DNA of 64,000 bases from Ignavibacteriales bacterium (GTDB lineage Bacteria; Bacteroidota; Ignavibacteria; Tepidaquicellales; Tepidaquicellaceae), in the NCBI GenBank assembly GCA_020635255.1, contig JACKAC010000004.1, positions 1-64,000 on the forward strand, in the 5' to 3' direction. Numbering within the stretch: position 1 is the first letter of the stretch; the number at the start of each line of letters is the position of its first letter. Shown one piece after another: positions 17,703 through 26,117 of this stretch. A program made the translations under genes and the position numbers. The notes below the pieces were generated by a model that was not told the origin of the DNA, searched no databases, and saw only the letters and a program-made list of their open reading frames with translations.

Positions 17703-18788
17703 CTAATCTTTCCTTTTTATCTTTAGCATTTGTTTTAACTCAAGCGTACCGTCGTATTTTTGGTTATTCTTCTTAGCTAACTCTATTGCAAGGTCGGCAT
17801 ATTTTTCGGATTCTTTATACTCTCCAAGCTTATACAATATTGACGCATATGTATCGGTATTATAATAATTCTGTTCTAATTCCATCGACCTTTTAGCCCA
17901 CTTAGCTGCCATCTTCAAGAGATCCTTATTATCCGTTCCTTCATACATATTCCAGGCGTGTTCATTTAGCGCACCCCAATTGTTATTAATATCCAGCTTC
18001 TCGACATATTCTGCATAGGCTTCAAAGTCCTTTGAAGTGAAGAAATGATTTATGTATGTGTTATTAATTTTTTGACTAACTTCCTTTTCACCGTACAGGC
18101 TGGCAAAAGTTGCTTTGTTTGCTTCCAGATACTTAAATTCTCTTCCGTCCACGTTCCATACGAACCTTTCGATCATTTGCCAGTTATCTGCCGATGTGAG
18201 TTCGCTCTCATCCTGTGTTCTTAGATACTCTTCACCAATTGCCTGATTTCCTTTTTGGTTTGCGTTCCAGAGAGCGTTTGCATAATTCATAAGCGTCTGA
18301 GGACTTCTATCTCCGGATTCGTACTTTGTCTGTAAGCCGTATAATGTCATTTCAGGATTCAGGGCATTCATGCCATCCTGGATAAACTTCTCAGCTTCTT
18401 TTGAACCACCGCTCATATGGACGAGCTCGCCATCCGGACTAAAATAAAGATAGCGCGGATAACTTGTTACGTTATATTGTTTCGCAAAATCAGGTCCTTC
18501 ACCCTTTTCCATGTCAAATTTATAAGAGACGAAGTTTGCATTATAAAATTCTCCCACTTCTTTTTGCGGGAATACATTAGCCGCCATCCATTTGCAAGGT
18601 CCACACCAATCGGCAAAACAATCAACGAAAATATATTTATTCTGCGCTTTAGCTATGGCAAATATCTCGGCAACCGACCCGTGCTCGAATGCCATGCCTT
18701 CCTCGGAAGTGCTGGATGACTGCTGAGCATAAGAAAGCCCTGATGCCATCACAAAGACAACTACAAAAGCAAAAATTTTCTTAACCAT
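17703..18788 (-). CDS. Secreted thioredoxin-like protein with TPR tail
   Basis: A 361-residue protein with a signal peptide (about 1-21, SGLSYAQ). It has a thioredoxin fold at about 30-150 with active site WCGPCK in FADWCGPCKWMAANVF and the cis-proline region TSYPRYLYF. The C-terminal half is helical and ends in TPR-like repeats (NTDTYASILYKLGEYKESEKYADLAIELA). It probably acts as a periplasmic thiol-disulfide protein, with the repeats as a docking surface. It is single-gene, with a terminator just downstream. Confidence 0.8.
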   Translation of the reverse strand: MVKKIFAFVVVFVMASGLSYAQQSSSTSEEGMAFEHGSVAEIFAIAKAQNKYIFVDCFADWCGPCKWMAANVFPQKEVGEFYNANFVSYKFDMEKGEGPDFAKQYNVTSYPRYLYFSPDGELVHMSGGSKEAEKFIQDGMNALNPEMTLYGLQTKYESGDRSPQTLMNYANALWNANQKGNQAIGEEYLRTQDESELTSADNWQMIERFVWNVDGREFKYLEANKATFASLYGEKEVSQKINNTYINHFFTSKDFEAYAEYVEKLDINNNWGALNEHAWNMYEGTDNKDLLKMAAKWAKRSMELEQNYYNTDTYASILYKLGEYKESEKYADLAIELAKKNNQKYDGTLELKQMLKIKRKD

Positions 18789-18940
18789 TTTGATTTGGTT
18801 TTAGTTTAAAATCTATGAATTGATATAATTAAAATGAAATTTCCGGGATATTTATAATACTGAAACAGTCCTCCCTATATAGAAATTCCCCGATATAATT
18901 TAGATGTTTCTTTTATACCAGAGGTTTAAGTACATTATAA

Positions 18941-20308
18941 CTACATTTTATTCAGTTGTTTAGTAACCAGATCCTCAGCCTTTTCCCAGTTCACATCCTC
19001 CATATTGGGCATTCCCTCACTTAGTTCATTCAGTATTCCCTCCTGTATCTTTCCTCTCTCCAATGCAGTAGAGTATGGTATCCGCATGAATGAAACCATC
19101 GAATATTTAGGGATGAATCTCTCAGGATGCTTTTTGTAAAGTTCTTTTTCTATCTTTTTCTTTAGAAGGAATCTATCGTCATCTACCAGGTCCCGCATCT
19201 CTATGAAATTCTCACGCGCAAGGTCGGCTATTGCATCGGTGTTTGGTTTTCTAATTACTTCATATTCTCTGAATATCCTACCCCAGTCTCCTTCATGTTT
19301 TCCAATAATCTCATTCAGATAAACACAATCTTCGAACGCGGCATTCATCCCCTGCCCAAAGAAAGGTACTATTGCGTGGCATGAATCACCCAGCATTGTA
19401 ACATGGTCTTTGTAACCCCATGGGAAGCACTTAACTGTCATAAGTGTACCGGTTGGGTTAGAATTGAAATCTTCTACCAGGTCCGGCATCAGTTCGATTG
19501 CATCGGGAAAGTTCTTTTCAAAAAACGCAACTACCCTCTCATCGGAGTTCAAATATTCAAAACTATTCTCTCCTCCTAAAGCCTCATCATAAGCAAGGAA
19601 GAGGGTCACCGTGTAACTCCCGTCGATATTGGGCAGAGCGATAAGCATATATGAACCGCGGGGCCAGATATGTAGCGCATTTTTAAACATGCGGAATCCA
19701 CCTCCCTCGGCTGGGGGTATGTTTAGCTCCTTATATCCATAGTTTTCATATTCCTGAGAGAAATCGAATCTAGGTACCTTTAGCATTTCCATACGAATAG
19801 GCGATGTCGCTCCGTCGGTTGCTATTACAAGATCTGATCTAAGTGTCCACTCTTTATGTGTTTCATCATTTACAAAATGAACTTCACCGCTCTCTAAATT
19901 CATCCCTGTACACCTCTCGTTAAAATAATATGTAACATTAGGATCAGGCTCGGTCATATTCATCATCAGCTTATTCAGTTCAGCACGTGAGATGGAATTT
20001 ATATATTCACTTTCATCTTTACCGTATGGCTGGAGATTTATTTCACCATCCAGAGGGTGCACCATTCGTCCATACATTGGTATTGCAATCTTTTTTATCT
20101 CCTCGAATAAGCCGACTTCCTTCAATGCGTGGATTCCCCTTACGGAAAGCGCCAGATTAATGGATTTTCCGCCTCCAATGTCGTGTTTACGCATATCCGC
20201 TCGTCTTTCATATACATCGACTATATATCCGCGGTTAGCCAAATAGATCGAGAGAAGTGACCCCGCCAATCCGGCACCGATTATTGTAATTTTTTTGGTT
20301 TCTAACAT
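18941..20308 (-). CDS. kmo: Kynurenine 3-monooxygenase
   Basis: A FAD-dependent hydroxylase (455 residues) making 3-hydroxykynurenine with NADPH and O2. The FAD-binding GAGLAGSLL is at about 11-19. GGGKSINLALSVRG is typical of KMO, followed by the ATDGATSPIR motif and the second FAD motif MLGDSCHAIVPFFGQGMNAAFED. It is in the kynurenine cluster but separated from kynU by about 300 bases that hold a mini-gene and a terminator. It is therefore transcribed separately. Confidence 0.93.
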   Translation of the reverse strand: MLETKKITIIGAGLAGSLLSIYLANRGYIVDVYERRADMRKHDIGGGKSINLALSVRGIHALKEVGLFEEIKKIAIPMYGRMVHPLDGEINLQPYGKDESEYINSISRAELNKLMMNMTEPDPNVTYYFNERCTGMNLESGEVHFVNDETHKEWTLRSDLVIATDGATSPIRMEMLKVPRFDFSQEYENYGYKELNIPPAEGGGFRMFKNALHIWPRGSYMLIALPNIDGSYTVTLFLAYDEALGGENSFEYLNSDERVVAFFEKNFPDAIELMPDLVEDFNSNPTGTLMTVKCFPWGYKDHVTMLGDSCHAIVPFFGQGMNAAFEDCVYLNEIIGKHEGDWGRIFREYEVIRKPNTDAIADLARENFIEMRDLVDDDRFLLKKKIEKELYKKHPERFIPKYSMVSFMRIPYSTALERGKIQEGILNELSEGMPNMEDVNWEKAEDLVTKQLNKM

Positions 20309-20441
20309 ACTGAAAAATTAAAGACTAATTTTGACTATTTAAATTCTGATAAAAAATCCCTTTTGAATTTTACAATTTCTTTACTTTGGCACGTCATTTG
20401 TAATTACCAATAGTAAATAAAATTAGTAAAGGGGGATCCAA

Positions 20442-20552
20442 ATGAAAAAATCTATTTCAATCAGATTTGCAGAACATTCTGCAATAGTATTTACATTGTT
20501 CATGGGAACAATAATTGGTCTAGCATACTACTTTTCATTCGTAGCTAGGTAA
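20442..20552 (+). CDS. 36-residue single-helix membrane microprotein
   Basis: The small ORF encodes 36 residues. It has a basic start (MKKSISIRF), then a hydrophobic segment (about 14-33, containing VFTLFMGTIIGLAYYF) and a short FVAR end. The support is its own purine-rich Shine-Dalgarno (GGGGGA at 20431-20436, 6 bases before ATG), codon-like composition, and a terminator just downstream. It is transcribed divergently from kmo. No family is recognised. It could be a small membrane modulator, though chance cannot be excluded. Confidence 0.55.
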   Translation: MKKSISIRFAEHSAIVFTLFMGTIIGLAYYFSFVAR

Positions 20553-20591
20553 TGCAAAAAAAATAATTTTAAAACTTTTTCCCTTTGGTAT

Positions 20592-20633
20592 AAAAAGAAG
20601 CACCGGGCTTTAGGCTGCCAGGTGCTTTTTTAA
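20592..20633. terminator. Bidirectional terminator between mini-gene and kynU
   Basis: AGCACC (20599-20604) pairs with GGTGCT (20621-20626). Six Ts follow on the plus strand and a TTCTTTTT tract follows on the minus strand. It serves the plus-strand microprotein gene and overlaps the last codons of kynureninase on the minus strand. Confidence 0.75.
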
Positions 20634-21899
20634 TATCTCAACGAACTTCCATACATCCGAAAAAGTATTGTACAATGGAACGGGGGCGATCCTTATTACA
20701 TCAGGCTCGCGCCAATCACATATCACGTTGTTTTCCAGTAACGCAGTGTGGATGGGTTTATTTTCCTTTCCAACTCTTAGAGAAAGCTGGCACCCGCGCT
20801 CATCGGGGTTAGCAGGAGTAATTATTTCGATACTGCTATTCATATTCTTTACCAGGTATTCACAGTAACCGGTTAGTAATACACTTTTCTTTCTCAGGGC
20901 ATCCATACCTGCTTCATCAAATATATCGAGCGATGCATTTAACGCCGCCATCTGGAATATCGGCGGGTTGCTGATCTGCCAGCCTTCGACTCCTTCCGAC
21001 GGATCAAACTCATCCGGCATTAGAAACCTTGTTTCTTTCTTATGTCCCCACCACCCGGAGAACCTCGGTATATCGAAATCATTCCTAAAACGGGCATTTA
21101 CGAAGCATCCCGCAACAGCTCCGGGACCGGAATTCAGGTATTTGTAATTACACCACACAGCAAAATCGACATCCCAGTCGTGGAGATCAAGCTTAAGGTT
21201 ACCCGCGGCGTGCGCCAGGTCAAACCCGGCATTGCATCCCTTTCTGTGTCCGGCTTCAGTAATGCTTTTCATGTCAAATGCCTGCCCCGTATAATAATTC
21301 ACCCCTGCAATCATAACCAAAGCTATGCTATCGCCTTCATGCTCGATAAGATCGAGAATATCTTCGGTACGGTGAGTCGATTCGCCTTCACGTAGTTTAG
21401 GAACGATCAGCGCGTCTTTCGGATCATACCCGTGAAATTTTATTTGCGATTCAACAGCATAGATATCAGAGGGGAATGCATTTGCTTCCATTAATATCTT
21501 ATACCTATCTTTTGACGGACGGTAAAATGACACCATCATCAGGTTCAGGTTCACGGTAAGGGAGTTCATGTTTACAACCTCTGAATTATCCGCTCCAACG
21601 AGTCTCGCTGTCTTTTCAGTGAGAAATTCATGGTAGAACTTCCATGGATATTTTGCATGGAAATGCCCCTCGACTGCCATATCCTCCCAGTCCTTAAGCT
21701 CCTGCTCTATGTAATCGCGCGTGGACTTAGGCTCCAGCCCAAGTGAATTCCCGGCAAAGTAAACTACGTCTTCACTGTTTTTTTGCGGAATGTGAAACCT
21801 GTCCCTGTAACTACCAAGCGGATCTACGCTGTCAGCTTCCTTCGCGAAAAGCTCTTCGCTACTAAATATTAACTGTGTGTCTGTTTCTAGGTTGTTCAT
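20610..21899 (-). CDS. kynU: Kynureninase
   Basis: A PLP enzyme (429 residues) cleaving 3-hydroxykynurenine to 3-hydroxyanthranilate and alanine. YFAGNSLGLEPKST is at about 47-60, NMNSLTVNLNLMM at 110-122, FDLAHAAGN at about 226-234, and the PLP lysine is Lys253 in NYKYLNSGPG. The length and motifs are typical. Its ATG overlaps the stop of the formamidase-like gene by 4 bases (ATGA), so the two are translationally coupled. Confidence 0.95.
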   Translation of the reverse strand: MNNLETDTQLIFSSEELFAKEADSVDPLGSYRDRFHIPQKNSEDVVYFAGNSLGLEPKSTRDYIEQELKDWEDMAVEGHFHAKYPWKFYHEFLTEKTARLVGADNSEVVNMNSLTVNLNLMMVSFYRPSKDRYKILMEANAFPSDIYAVESQIKFHGYDPKDALIVPKLREGESTHRTEDILDLIEHEGDSIALVMIAGVNYYTGQAFDMKSITEAGHRKGCNAGFDLAHAAGNLKLDLHDWDVDFAVWCNYKYLNSGPGAVAGCFVNARFRNDFDIPRFSGWWGHKKETRFLMPDEFDPSEGVEGWQISNPPIFQMAALNASLDIFDEAGMDALRKKSVLLTGYCEYLVKNMNSSIEIITPANPDERGCQLSLRVGKENKPIHTALLENNVICDWREPDVIRIAPVPLYNTFSDVWKFVEILKKHLAA

Positions 21900-22723
21900 A
21901 ATTGTAGTAAACTTTTTATCTTATATAGAAATACCCTGCTAGGAGCGGCATCAGCTTTGAAATCCGGTATCTGTATACTTAACAGATATTCACCATCCTC
22001 CACCTCATCCGGCACATATATCATTTCCGTTATTGTCTTCATAGAGTGATCGTACCTGTCTATGTCACTGCTTCCCTTTTCAACGTTCCAGAAAATGTGG
22101 TGCGCGTTAAGTTTACCTTCGTCGAAGGTCCTATCGACTGACGGAAGATCAGTCAGCAAATGCTCCACACCCAGCTCAGAAATAAACTCCATTGCATCAA
22201 GAGAAAAGAACGCCGGCATTTTTTCCATGTAACGCCTGCTTTTTTTGGAATCTTCATTGGGAAGTGTCCTTATTACCAATGCACGTGTAAATCCCGATTC
22301 TCCTCCAGCAAGTGCTTCCTCAAGAGATATGCGTGTTATTAAAAGATCCTCGTCATTCTTTTCAGGAATATATCTATCTTCGGTGTCGCCCGCTTTCACA
22401 GGCTGTACGGTTACCAGAGTAGCCGGAATGAGTAGGTCACTTAGCACTTCATTCACAGGTATCCTTTCATAAGATATATGTCCCACACATTCGGTGTGGG
22501 TTCCGTTGCAATGCGTAATGAGAGTATATTTTTCAAAATTACATCCGCCCCCGCGTCTCACGTCCCCTATGAAGCCCTCATGCTCATAAGCAACTGCTTC
22601 CGCGCCGGGTACACCATATGTATTAGGTTGATCTCCATTGAATATAAGCGGGATCGAAATATCGGCGTGATCCGTGAGATCTGCCAAGTAGTCCTTATCA
22701 CCTATTGTAAATTTTACGAGCAT
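21896..22723 (-). CDS. Cyclase-family protein, probable kynurenine formamidase
   Basis: A 275-residue member of the cyclase/KynB family (PF04199). It carries the metal-binding motif HCNGTHTECVGH at 71-82, a variant of HxGTHxDxPxH in which Asp-Pro becomes Glu-Val/Gly. The end is beta-rich (GEYLLSIQIPDF). Position directly before kynU with a 4-base overlap argues that it hydrolyses N-formylkynurenine to kynurenine. The variant motif leaves room for another amidase activity. Upstream lies a perfect 15-base palindrome. Confidence 0.8.
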   Translation of the reverse strand: MLVKFTIGDKDYLADLTDHADISIPLIFNGDQPNTYGVPGAEAVAYEHEGFIGDVRRGGGCNFEKYTLITHCNGTHTECVGHISYERIPVNEVLSDLLIPATLVTVQPVKAGDTEDRYIPEKNDEDLLITRISLEEALAGGESGFTRALVIRTLPNEDSKKSRRYMEKMPAFFSLDAMEFISELGVEHLLTDLPSVDRTFDEGKLNAHHIFWNVEKGSSDIDRYDHSMKTITEMIYVPDEVEDGEYLLSIQIPDFKADAAPSRVFLYKIKSLLQL

Positions 22724-22777
22724 ATCTCAAAATTTAACTATACTTGTAATAAATTATAAGGGGTTTAGGAGGGAGAT

Positions 22778-22792
22778 TTATAATGATTATAA
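22778..22792. promoter_or_regulatory. Palindromic candidate operator upstream of formamidase-kynU
   Basis: A perfect 7+1+7 palindrome TTATAAT-G-ATTATAA lies 55 bases upstream of the formamidase-like start. The region is A+T-rich, so chance is a real alternative. Its position in the promoter region of a catabolic operon makes it a candidate regulator-binding site. Confidence 0.35.
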
Positions 22793-22793
22793 G

Positions 22794-22827
22794 TAAAAAT
22801 GCCACTTCCTGGAGGGGAATATGGCAT
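22794..22827 (-). terminator. Terminator of FG-GAP/T9SS gene
   Basis: ATGCCA (22799-22804) pairs with TGGCAT (22822-22827), with an inner TTCC/GGAA pairing. On the minus strand the stem is followed by a TTTTT run. It separates the T9SS gene from the downstream kynurenine operon. Confidence 0.7.
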
Positions 22828-22855
22828 TGGAGATGAAAAATAATACGTATTGGGA

Positions 22856-24415
22856 TTACTTCAAAAGAACCATTTTACGTGTTTCCGAAAAGCCGGGGGT
22901 TTCCAGGCGGTAAAAGTACACACCGCCGGAAATATTTTTTCCCTCAAAACGATATTCATAAGTCCCCGGCACTAATTCGTTCTTTACCAGGAGAGCTACT
23001 TCCTTCCCTGATATATCATATACTGCCAGTTTAACAGGTACCAGTCCTCCCCCGTTTCCCGGAGGGATGTCGAAACTAATCTTTGTCTCCGGGTTAAACG
23101 GGTTAGGGTAGTTCTGCCAGAGGAAAAATCGTTGGGGAATCTCTGTTCCATAAAAATTTACCCCGACCTTAGCAGTATCAATTCTGAATATAAGCCTGTC
23201 GAGTGTTCCCCTATTTACCATGTATATGTCGGGCAGTTGATCATTGTTGTAATAATCCGCTTTCATGCCAAGTCCCTGTCCTGTTATACCCGTAGGTAGA
23301 ATCGTATTCGTTACATCGCTGAAATTACCGTCTCCGTCATTCTCGAAAACCATCATCTGCTGAGTAGTAAACGAATAGACGGTAAATATATCGAGATCAC
23401 CATCGAGGTCCATGTCAACAAAGATCGCATCCAGAGTATTGCTATTCACTAACGGAAGTCTGATAAAAGTTTCATCCGTAAAAACCCCATTGCCATTATT
23501 TATCAAAAGTCTATCCTGCCTGTTCTGACCAACCTGGAAGACTACATTTGAAAAATAGATATCCAGGTCCTTATCGCCATCCACGTCAGCAAGTGTTATT
23601 TTTCTCGTTTCTTCGACATTTGAGAGAGGCATTCGTGTCAATGTTTCATTCGTAAATACACCACTGCCATTATTAATCAATATCTTGTTTCCATCCTCAT
23701 TCCCTACAACCATGTCTAAGTCCATATCCCCATCGAGGTCCCCCATTTTGATATCCTGCGTTACGTCCAGTTCAGCCGGCAAGCGTGATGACGTCTCGTC
23801 AGTAAAATTCGCGTTTCCATCATTAATGAGAATCAGGTTTTGTCCCGGCATATCACCCGGATTAGCATTCCCGAAAATAAGGTCCGGAATACTGTCGCCA
23901 TTAATGTCTTGAGCCAGTACCGAGTTAGCAGTGCTGTTGGGAAGTCTATTGCTTATGTCCGTCAAAAAATAACCTGACCCTAAGCTGTCATTCAAATACA
24001 TCTCATGTACCCTATGATCCTCTGTCGCAAAAACCAGGTCGAGAAATCCGTCGGAGTTAAGATCCGCTATAGCAATTTCTTCACTGTCAAGATTTTTGAC
24101 GGGGAGCCTGCCTGTCGCATTAGTAAATTTACCTGTGCCGTCGTTAAGTAATATCCTGTTCGGCTGGTATTCGTTCGCAATAACTATATCCACATCTCCA
24201 TCACCGTCCAGGTCGGCTGACTCAACATCCATCCCCGGACCGTTCACTATTCCGGCAGGCAGGTTTTCATTCGTCACCTCAACATAGAGTATGGTATCGG
24301 CTGTTATAATGCTGCTATGGGTTGTGCGCTTACCGAAACCAACGAATGTTCCCGTCAAAACGATTATGAAACAAATTCCAATAACGATTCTAAACTTTTC
24401 GCTCATAATTTTCAT
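22856..24415 (-). CDS. FG-GAP/VCBS repeat surface protein with T9SS sorting tail
   Basis: A 519-residue secreted protein with a signal anchor at about 5-27. It then has seven calcium-binding FG-GAP/VCBS-type repeats spaced about 45-60 residues apart. Examples are DLDGDGDVDIVIAN, DLNSDGFLDLVFAT, DVDGDKDLDIYFSN and DMDLDGDLDIFTVY. The last about 85 residues are a T9SS C-terminal domain: QNYPNPFNPETKI, then KLAVYDISGKEVALLV and a final RKMVLLK. It is predicted to be exported by T9SS and to form a beta-propeller on the cell surface. It is divergent from the helical-repeat gene at 24570 (154 bases) and interrupts the kynurenine cluster. Confidence 0.88.
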   Translation of the reverse strand: MKIMSEKFRIVIGICFIIVLTGTFVGFGKRTTHSSIITADTILYVEVTNENLPAGIVNGPGMDVESADLDGDGDVDIVIANEYQPNRILLNDGTGKFTNATGRLPVKNLDSEEIAIADLNSDGFLDLVFATEDHRVHEMYLNDSLGSGYFLTDISNRLPNSTANSVLAQDINGDSIPDLIFGNANPGDMPGQNLILINDGNANFTDETSSRLPAELDVTQDIKMGDLDGDMDLDMVVGNEDGNKILINNGSGVFTNETLTRMPLSNVEETRKITLADVDGDKDLDIYFSNVVFQVGQNRQDRLLINNGNGVFTDETFIRLPLVNSNTLDAIFVDMDLDGDLDIFTVYSFTTQQMMVFENDGDGNFSDVTNTILPTGITGQGLGMKADYYNNDQLPDIYMVNRGTLDRLIFRIDTAKVGVNFYGTEIPQRFFLWQNYPNPFNPETKISFDIPPGNGGGLVPVKLAVYDISGKEVALLVKNELVPGTYEYRFEGKNISGGVYFYRLETPGFSETRKMVLLK

Positions 24416-24569
24416 TTACTGTTTCTATCCGATAAATATGCAATTATGTTTCAATTAAAACTGTCAAAAAAGCATATTATTATTAAAATTCAAAATTGCT
24501 TGCTTTCCTTGATATTCCAGAATAATTATCTTACTTTTTATAGAATTAAAGCCTCGTAATTAAGATTCA

Positions 24570-26117
24570 ATGAAGCCGGATAAATCACTTTTTCTACTTT
24601 TTAAATCTCTCTCCAAAGCAGAAAAGATCTATCTAAAAAAATTTGCCGGGAGACACAGCAAAAACGGATCCTCCGTTAAACTCCTCGAAGCGATAGAATC
24701 CCGTGCTTCAAAAGATGATTATGATGAGGCGGAAGTTAAAGACTTATTAAGGAAGGAGATACCTTCCGGCGAGTTTCCGGTTATCAAGAATTATTTGTAC
24801 AATAACTTGCTCAACGGACTAACGAGGTATTACCAAAAGAGCAATGTGTCCATTGGGCTATCCGCTCTGATAAACAGCGCTGAAGTTCTCTTTCAGAAAG
24901 GACACCTTGAACAATCATTAAAACTTTTAAAGCGTGCCAGAGAGGCAGCAATCGAAAATGAATCATACATAAAACTCCTTGAAGTTATCCGACTCGAAAA
25001 CCGGTCGGTAAGAGCGAGCGCGCCGTTGAACGCTGTATCGGAAAAACTAATGAATAACTACGAAGAGGAGAGATCTGTTTTAGATAAGATAGAAAACCGA
25101 TCCACCTACAGAAGACTTTTTGACGAATTTGTAATATTCCTTACCGGGGAAGGTACATCGGGCAATAAGGAACAGAGAACCGCTCTGAAAAAATATCTTT
25201 CGGGAAAATTCCTTATAGATGAATCGCTTGCCCTAACCACACATTCTGTCATTTTATTTAACCTTATATACCTAATTTACCTTACATTATTCGGTGATCC
25301 GAAAAAAGCACTTATGCACGGGGAAAAGATTCTCACACTCTATAAAGAAAAGCCGGGAAGGAAGATTATTTACGGCTACGAATATATTTTAACCCTCCAG
25401 GAACTTTCCTCTGTTCAGCGGAATTTAGGTAATGACAGGAAGGCAAAAGCGTATGCAGGAGAAGTGATGCGTGGTATTGACACTATACTAAAGTTCTATC
25501 CTAAAAGAGTTAGGAATTTTCTTCTGTGTAGGACACTACTTACAGAAACAAATGTGTCTCTGCTGCGGGGTGATTTCGAAAAAAGCCGCGAGTTGATAGA
25601 ACAGCTTTTAGAAAACAATCCGCCAAATTCATACCGGGACGAGAAGATAGTAACAAATTACGCAGCGGGGATAATATATTATGCTCTGGGCAAAAAGGAA
25701 AAAGCGCTTTACCACATAAACTATATTTTAAACTCTCCTGAAATAAACATTCGAACTGATCTACAGGCTTCAGCAAGGATAATCAATCTCATCATTCACT
25801 ACGAACTCGGTAATCTCGACAGCATAAAGTATTTCCTCCGTTCGGTGTACCATTACCTTAAAAAAAGAAGAAAACTCTCCGATTCAGAGATAACTATCCT
25901 GGAATTCATAAAGAGTATGGTAAGGGCAAAGACTTCCGACGAACAAATTTACATCCTTAAAAAAGCGAATAATGATATTGCCGTCATAAGATCTGGCCCT
26001 CCCGGAAATAGGAGTGTAAATCTTTTCTTCATTGAAACCTGGGTCGAAGGTAAACTATCGGGCAGATCATTTGCAGAAGTAATTAAACAAAGGGCGAGTG
26101 GAGGATACTATTCGTAA
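24570..26117 (+). CDS. Helical-repeat (TPR-like) protein with SEKRYFK-type N-terminal domain
   Basis: A 515-residue soluble all-helical protein. The N-terminal domain (1-100) reads LFKSLSKAEKIYLKKFAG, a KLLEAIES segment, and KNYLYNNLLNGLTRY. The same order of motifs recurs in the proteins at 57392 (KSMDKSEKRYFKLSF, KNYLYNSILNSLISY) and, more distantly, 38400. The remainder is TPR-like (AEVLFQKGHLEQSLKLLKRAREAA, AGIIYYALGKKEKALYHINYIL). Similar proteins recur in Bacteroidota as hypotheticals, to my knowledge without assigned function. It is divergent from a T9SS cargo gene, and its 3' end overlaps the convergent ACMSD gene by 10 bases. Confidence 0.75.
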   Translation: MKPDKSLFLLFKSLSKAEKIYLKKFAGRHSKNGSSVKLLEAIESRASKDDYDEAEVKDLLRKEIPSGEFPVIKNYLYNNLLNGLTRYYQKSNVSIGLSALINSAEVLFQKGHLEQSLKLLKRAREAAIENESYIKLLEVIRLENRSVRASAPLNAVSEKLMNNYEEERSVLDKIENRSTYRRLFDEFVIFLTGEGTSGNKEQRTALKKYLSGKFLIDESLALTTHSVILFNLIYLIYLTLFGDPKKALMHGEKILTLYKEKPGRKIIYGYEYILTLQELSSVQRNLGNDRKAKAYAGEVMRGIDTILKFYPKRVRNFLLCRTLLTETNVSLLRGDFEKSRELIEQLLENNPPNSYRDEKIVTNYAAGIIYYALGKKEKALYHINYILNSPEINIRTDLQASARIINLIIHYELGNLDSIKYFLRSVYHYLKKRRKLSDSEITILEFIKSMVRAKTSDEQIYILKKANNDIAVIRSGPPGNRSVNLFFIETWVEGKLSGRSFAEVIKQRASGGYYS

